A stretch of DNA of 8,024 nucleotides from Acidaminococcaceae bacterium (GTDB lineage Bacteria; Bacillota; Negativicutes; Acidaminococcales; Acidaminococcaceae): positions 1-8,024 of the forward strand of contig DOSQ01000204.1 in NCBI GenBank assembly GCA_003512125.1. Reading direction: 5' to 3'. Below are positions 6,387 through 8,024 of the stretch, piece after piece. The notes beneath the pieces are model-generated. The model did not search any database and was not told the origin of the DNA. It saw nothing but the letters and a program-made list of their open reading frames with translations. Each line of letters starts with the position of its first letter. Position 1 is the stretch's first letter. Both the position numbers and the translations under genes were made by a program.

Positions 6387-7405
6387 TCTTCGTTTCCTTC
6401 CTTATCCTTCCCTTTATTCTTATCCGCTATGGAAAGTACATTGGAGCCAAACGCACGTAACGTGATGCAGGCGCCTAAAACAAACGGAAGATATTCCGCT
6501 GTGAATCTCCATAATACTGCAAGAATTCCAACAGTGCCGCTGGGTACCAGCTGATTAAACAGTACGACAAAACCGGCTTCTGCAATACCGCTTCCTCCAG
6601 GTGTTGGCGAAAAATAAAGCACAAGATTAAGAAGGTACATCCGTCCCAGTACCTGAACAATATCAAAAGAAAACTGAAGTCCCATAAAAAAGCACGGAAC
6701 TGTCAGATATATAAACGTAAGACTGACTCCCGATTCAATAAAAGCACGAAGCACCATGACCGGCTGTTTTCCCATAATATAAACGGCCTGACGAAAATCA
6801 CGATACCATTGGAAAGCCTGCCGCCTCCGTTCATGTTTAAAATATTGGGAGAAATAGTAAATAATCCGTTCCGGATAATCCGTGTGCATAAGGATAATTG
6901 CCGTAACAGGAATAGCTATAAATATCAATGACACTGTGACAATTATGGGCAACGGGATCCAACTGGTAATGGCTTCATCCTGTTCCATAAAGAACGGAAC
7001 CATAATAATCAGGAAAAAGATAGACATAATGGTCCTGACTAAGATGATAAGCGTTGAACGTGCCACCGGCACGCCGGCACGTCGCATAAACATAACCTGG
7101 GCAATAGCTCCTCCGGATGCCCCGGGGGTCAAAAGAGCCAGAAAATAATTGCTCAGCACTACCTTCGTAACATCAGCCAATGATAACTCTTCCCCTGTCA
7201 CACGGGCTAAGGTCAACAGGCGTGTACCGTCAAAAAACAACCCTATTGCCAGCGAACCAATTGCGCACAAAACAGACCATGAAGAAAACATGGTCAGATA
7301 GTCTATTGCGCGGATATCAAATGTGAAGTAAATGACTGCTGCCGAAACAGCAAGTACAAAAGTTGCCAGCAGCGCAAGCCGCTTGTAAAGTTTATTTCGA
7401 TGCAT
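6383..7405 (-). CDS. Flippase-like membrane protein (LPG synthase TM / UPF0104, YbhN family)
   Basis: From ATG 7405 this is a 340-residue inner-membrane protein with about eight hydrophobic segments. It matches the lysylphosphatidylglycerol-synthase transmembrane domain (UPF0104/YbhN) family without a catalytic aminoacyl domain. Signatures are LTPGASGGAIAQVMFMRRAGV, about 92-112 from this start, and the second-half hallmark FSPTPGGSGIAEAG, about 265-278. It ends in a charged cytosolic tail, DKNKGKDKEGNEE. Family members are thought to translocate or present lipids, often beside envelope glycosyltransferases, which fits the ATGA overlap with the GT39-like gene. The start is uncertain. ATG 7405 precedes HRNKLYKR and the first membrane helix but lacks a well-spaced ribosome binding site; a TTG at 7477 would add 24 polar residues and overlap rnhC by 23 nt, also without a good site. 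No lipid substrate can be named. Confidence 0.85.
   Translation of the reverse strand: MHRNKLYKRLALLATFVLAVSAAVIYFTFDIRAIDYLTMFSSWSVLCAIGSLAIGLFFDGTRLLTLARVTGEELSLADVTKVVLSNYFLALLTPGASGGAIAQVMFMRRAGVPVARSTLIILVRTIMSIFFLIIMVPFFMEQDEAITSWIPLPIIVTVSLIFIAIPVTAIILMHTDYPERIIYYFSQYFKHERRRQAFQWYRDFRQAVYIMGKQPVMVLRAFIESGVSLTFIYLTVPCFFMGLQFSFDIVQVLGRMYLLNLVLYFSPTPGGSGIAEAGFVVLFNQLVPSGTVGILAVLWRFTAEYLPFVLGACITLRAFGSNVLSIADKNKGKDKEGNEE
6395..6399 (-). promoter_or_regulatory. Ribosome binding site of the glycosyltransferase gene
   Basis: The minus strand reads AAGGAAGGAAACGAAGA then ATG (6386). AAGGA at 6399-6395 leaves eight bases to the start. The site lies inside the last codons of the flippase-like gene, consistent with coupled translation at the ATGA overlap. 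Confidence 0.6.
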
Positions 7406-7454
7406 TCTCTTGGTCACCAGGTTTTCTGCTGTGAATCCTTCCAAAACATGATAG

Positions 7455-8024
7455 TCACAGTTTTTGCGTATTGGCAAAATGCAATTTTACATAGTTTCCT
7501 AATATTCCTGCTCCCTGTTTTTGAACCAGGCGACGAGCCGCATTCGTGGCGGCCTCCCCGCCGCCTTTAGGAATCCGGCCAATACCCGCTTCCTGTCCCA
7601 GTTCCTGAATCGTCTGCAAAAAAGCAGCCCTGGCCAATACACTGGCCGCAGCAACCGCAATGTCTTCTTCTGCCCGAGGACGCTGGAACACTTTCATTTC
7701 CGGTGCAAAGGCATGAACACCATCCGGTATAACTTCATTATTGGCAAACTGATCTACCACAGCCCTGTTGCATTCCGGGTACTTCTGCCACGTTTGTTTT
7801 AACGCAGCAATATGTCCCAACGCTAACAGGGTATTCAAATTACCGCCCTGCTTTTGCACCTGTTCATACCGCATATTATAGGCATGCGGTTTCATAACCA
7901 GCACACTGTAAGCCAGCGCTGTCTTTTGTATCACTTCTGCCAACTCCAGAATCTTTGTATCCGTTAATGCTTTACAATCTCTTACGCCGACATTCCGTAA
8001 AGAGTTGCCGCCCTGTACATCCAG
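7455..8024 (-). CDS. rnhC: Ribonuclease HIII, C-terminal part (5' end beyond window)
   Basis: The frame is open from the right edge to TGA at 7455-7457, giving 189 residues. RNase HIII cuts the RNA strand of RNA-DNA hybrids in the cytosol during replication and repair. Visible motifs, numbered from the edge, are VGVRDCKALTDTKILELAE (about 12-30), VVDQF with a probable catalytic Asp near 91, EEDIAVAAASVLAR (about 119-132), IPKGGGEAATNAA, and the terminal KLHFANTQK. The last motif separates HIII from RNase HII. The family is usually about 300 residues, so the TBP-like N-terminal domain and the first acidic catalytic motif (DExGxGD) lie outside. The TTG at 7943 is an internal Leu codon, not the start: clear family sequence continues upstream of it. 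It is the first visible gene of the leftward train. Linkage to the membrane genes looks like shared transcription rather than shared function. Confidence 0.93.
   Translation of the reverse strand: MDVQGGNSLRNVGVRDCKALTDTKILELAEVIQKTALAYSVLVMKPHAYNMRYEQVQKQGGNLNTLLALGHIAALKQTWQKYPECNRAVVDQFANNEVIPDGVHAFAPEMKVFQRPRAEEDIAVAAASVLARAAFLQTIQELGQEAGIGRIPKGGGEAATNAARRLVQKQGAGILGNYVKLHFANTQKL

Noticed and set aside
7941..7943. TTG as start codon of the RNase HIII gene
   Set aside because: Family-typical sequence (VGVRDCKALTDTKI) continues in frame upstream to the window edge, so this codon is internal.
1..8024. CRISPR array, tRNA, riboswitch, IS element or phage remnants
   Set aside because: No regularly spaced repeats, cloverleaf-like segments, transposase motifs or conserved riboswitch cores were seen; intergenic gaps are all under 150 nt.

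Overview
The window looks like an ordinary chromosomal stretch of a low-to-mid GC Bacillota (Firmicute). The marks are RNase HIII, an M3-family oligoendopeptidase F, AGGAGG-type ribosome binding sites and sigma-A-like promoters. An ArnT/GT39-like glycosyltransferase and a YbhN/UPF0104 flippase-like protein would fit a diderm Firmicute such as a Negativicute (Dialister/Megasphaera/Veillonella type). That placement is an inference from gene content, not from any search. There are no IS elements, phage genes, CRISPR arrays, tRNAs or rRNAs.

Layout. 1-27: a short hairpin plus T-run, best read as a terminator for a gene lying to the left. 26-1834 (-): a cobalamin-binding-type radical SAM protein with a DUF4080-like C-terminus. 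1835-1930: a compact divergent promoter region in which the -10 boxes of the two opposing genes overlap almost exactly. 1931-3805 (+): oligoendopeptidase F with a complete HELGH...E zinc site. 3806-3954: an intergenic region dominated by a very long hairpin (19-bp perfect core stem, 3-nt loop) that can act as a two-way terminator between converging genes.

The right half is a leftward gene train. It runs from RNase HIII (rnhC, 5' end cut by the window edge at 8024) to a flippase-like membrane protein (6383 to about 7405), then an ArnT/GT39-like membrane glycosyltransferase (5106-6386, joined to the previous gene by an ATGA overlap), then a glycerol-1-phosphate dehydrogenase-like enzyme (3955-5019, 86 nt further on). 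The two membrane proteins are almost certainly co-translated and suggest a polyprenyl-phosphate-dependent sugar transfer step at the cell envelope. The dehydrogenase would supply sn-glycerol-1-phosphate, an unusual lipid backbone precursor in bacteria, but its link with the other two rests on adjacency alone.

I found no convincing undescribed system. The points most worth a second look are the membrane glycosyltransferase/flippase/G1P dehydrogenase neighbourhood, replacement of the usual Glu-Lys pair in the glycosyltransferase, the overlapping divergent promoters, the long bidirectional terminator hairpin, and a polar insertion near the C-terminus of PepF.
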